In this document: piece by piece, positions 63,045-64,000 of the stretch
How the letters are laid out: each line of letters begins with the position of its first letter
Position numbering within the stretch: position 1 is the stretch's first letter
Source: Exiguobacterium sibiricum 7-3
GTDB taxonomy: Bacteria > Bacillota > Bacilli > Exiguobacteriales > Exiguobacteriaceae
Direction of reading: 5' to 3'
Assembly (NCBI RefSeq): GCF_000620865.1
Contig: NZ_KK211190.1
Location: 385,971 to 449,970, forward strand
Length of the DNA: 64,000 nucleotides
Notes under the pieces: model-generated
What the model was told of the DNA's origin: nothing
What the model saw: the letters and a program-made list of their open reading frames with translations, nothing else
Database searches by the model: none
Made by a program: the position numbers and the translations under genes

Positions 63045-63098
63045 AACAGACTGAATCTTCCTTCTAAAAAAGGGAAGATTCAGTCTGTTTGTTTTTTT
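63045..63098 (+). terminator. intrinsic terminator
   Basis: A perfect 17-bp stem AACAGACTGAATCTTCC and its complement with an 11-base loop and T-rich tail. Confidence 0.9.
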
Positions 63099-63291
63099 AT
63101 ATATTTCATTAAATGTATAGAAAGAACAATTATTTGATCAATTCTAAAGTTTTATTTTAAATATAAGTAAATAGATTCTTTTTATTACAAATTAAAGTTA
63201 AAATATATCTTTTTTGTGTTAATATCTTCTATGGATAAATTTAACTTAATAGAGTTTGATTATTCGTGTGAGATAAAAGGAGGTTTATGAA

Positions 63292-64000
63292 ATGTCATGT
63301 GTGAATTGTGCGGATTCCGCGAAGCGTGGATTGAAATTTTGTCCGAGCTGTGGCGATGCTCTTGTGGGCCGCGAAGAAGAAAATAACCATATTGAAAAAG
63401 AAAGATACGAAAAACCTATTCAATCTAAGAAAATGAATAAAACAACAAAAGCTCTTCTGTCAGCCCTTGTACTTCTGTTAATAGCTGGTGGGGCTTACTA
63501 TGGTTTATCGACACAATGGTTTACCGTTGAGGCGACTACAAATGAAGTACGTGATGCCATTCGCTCGGGTGATGCGAAGTTATTGGCTGAACATACGGAG
63601 TTTAATGGGAAGCAAATCGATCAATCAATGGCTCAGCGTTTTCTGGATGCCTTGAAGGAGACACCTGAACAAAAGAAATCATTTATGGAATATTTATTAA
63701 TGGCGGGGACATCTCTTCAAGCTGAGAACGAAAGTGATGTTCCAGCACAAATTGTAGCGGACGGACGTCAGTTTGGAATCTTCAAGGATTATCGTTTACA
63801 GCTAGAGGGAGTGCGAACGGAAGTCATCAGTAACTTTGAAGGAACAAAAGTGACGCTTGTTAATCCGGTCGGGACAGAAAGTAGTAAGGCGTCAGCAGAT
63901 GGTATTCAAATGGATGGCATATACCCGGGACTGACGGATGCCAAAATTGCCTACGATGGGGAGTATGGAAAAGAGTCAAGTGAAGTCATCATCAATCCGT
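63292..64000 (+). CDS. zinc-ribbon membrane protein, TcaA/YvbJ-like (cut by window edge)
   Basis: The first 236 codons of a longer gene; the frame is open to the end of the window. It begins with a zinc ribbon (SCVNCADSAKRGLKFCPSCGDAL: two C-x2-C pairs), a charged cytoplasmic linker, one membrane helix (about 55-75, ALLSALVLLLIAGGAYYGL) and an outside domain starting VEATTNEVRDAIRSGDAKLLAEH. This matches the order of TcaA of Staphylococcus and YvbJ of Bacillus, which are linked to wall-antibiotic sensitivity and envelope stress. AAAGGAGG is 7 bases before ATG 63292; ATG 63287 is in another frame and gives no protein. Confidence 0.8.
   Translation, partial: MSCVNCADSAKRGLKFCPSCGDALVGREEENNHIEKERYEKPIQSKKMNKTTKALLSALVLLLIAGGAYYGLSTQWFTVEATTNEVRDAIRSGDAKLLAEHTEFNGKQIDQSMAQRFLDALKETPEQKKSFMEYLLMAGTSLQAENESDVPAQIVADGRQFGIFKDYRLQLEGVRTEVISNFEGTKVTLVNPVGTESSKASADGIQMDGIYPGLTDAKIAYDGEYGKESSEVIINP

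Overview
The window looks like the chromosome of a motile, low-to-moderate GC Gram-positive bacterium of the genus Exiguobacterium. The evidence is Firmicute-type Shine-Dalgarno sequences, the flhO-flhP pair, an epuA-fabZ neighbourhood, a sortase with its substrates, an LCP-family protein and a CpsB/PHP-type phosphatase. The strongest pointer is an 893-residue non-permuted GH70-like glucanotransferase that I recognise as the GtfC type described from E. sibiricum. Genus is fairly sure; species is not. I saw no rRNA, tRNA, CRISPR array or insertion sequence.

Layout. 0-11 kb: an MFS transporter tail, a PAS/GGDEF/EAL protein, flhO-flhP, a beta-hydroxyacid dehydrogenase, a large sensor kinase, an AI-2E-family permease, a small HxlR-like regulator and a membrane-anchored unknown. 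11-17 kb: a cell-wall sorting group made of a class F-like sortase, a wall-anchored tandem-repeat protein upstream of it, and a second anchored protein with an SdrD B-like domain. epuA, fabZ and a lipoprotein gene lie between the substrates. 17-19 kb: a HTH regulator with its own palindromic promoter, a pirin and two small unknowns. 19-31.5 kb: a secretome block with a very large S-layer-like protein behind a long leader, GtfC, two tandem subtilases and three tandem secreted paralogues with two BLIP/SmpA-like repeats each.

31.5-54.8 kb: a Wzx/Wzy-type surface polysaccharide locus. An LCP protein is followed by the Wzz-like/tyrosine kinase/phosphatase control module. Then come galU, a membrane-bound 4,6-dehydratase, the initiating sugar transferase, an epimerase, three glycosyltransferases, the flippase, the four dTDP-L-rhamnose genes, a UDP-glucuronate epimerase, UDP-glucose dehydrogenase, an O-acyltransferase, a polymerase, an anchored beta-helix protein and a hexapeptide acyltransferase. 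The predicted product is an acylated acidic polymer with L-rhamnose and uronic acid. Two very AT-rich blocks (about 39.8-45.1 and 50.7-54.8 kb) carry the structure-specific genes and look like exchangeable cassettes. The nucleotide-sugar genes between them are less AT-rich.

55-57.5 kb holds what I consider the most interesting system. Two tyrosine recombinases converge and overlap tail to tail, and one is co-transcribed behind a short sigma-70-like gene. Upstream of that operon lies a 17-bp perfect inverted repeat whose arms resemble recombinase core sites and which flanks 129 bp. A predicted promoter for the operon has its -35 inside the flanked segment and its -10 across the outer edge of the left site, so inversion would remove the promoter. 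It reads as a self-controlled invertible switch beside a surface-polysaccharide locus. This is inference from sequence only. 57.5-64 kb: a second PAS/GGDEF/EAL protein that is a paralogue of the one at the left end, a 1-kb stretch with decayed gene pieces, a secreted propeller-like protein and the start of a TcaA/YvbJ-like membrane protein.
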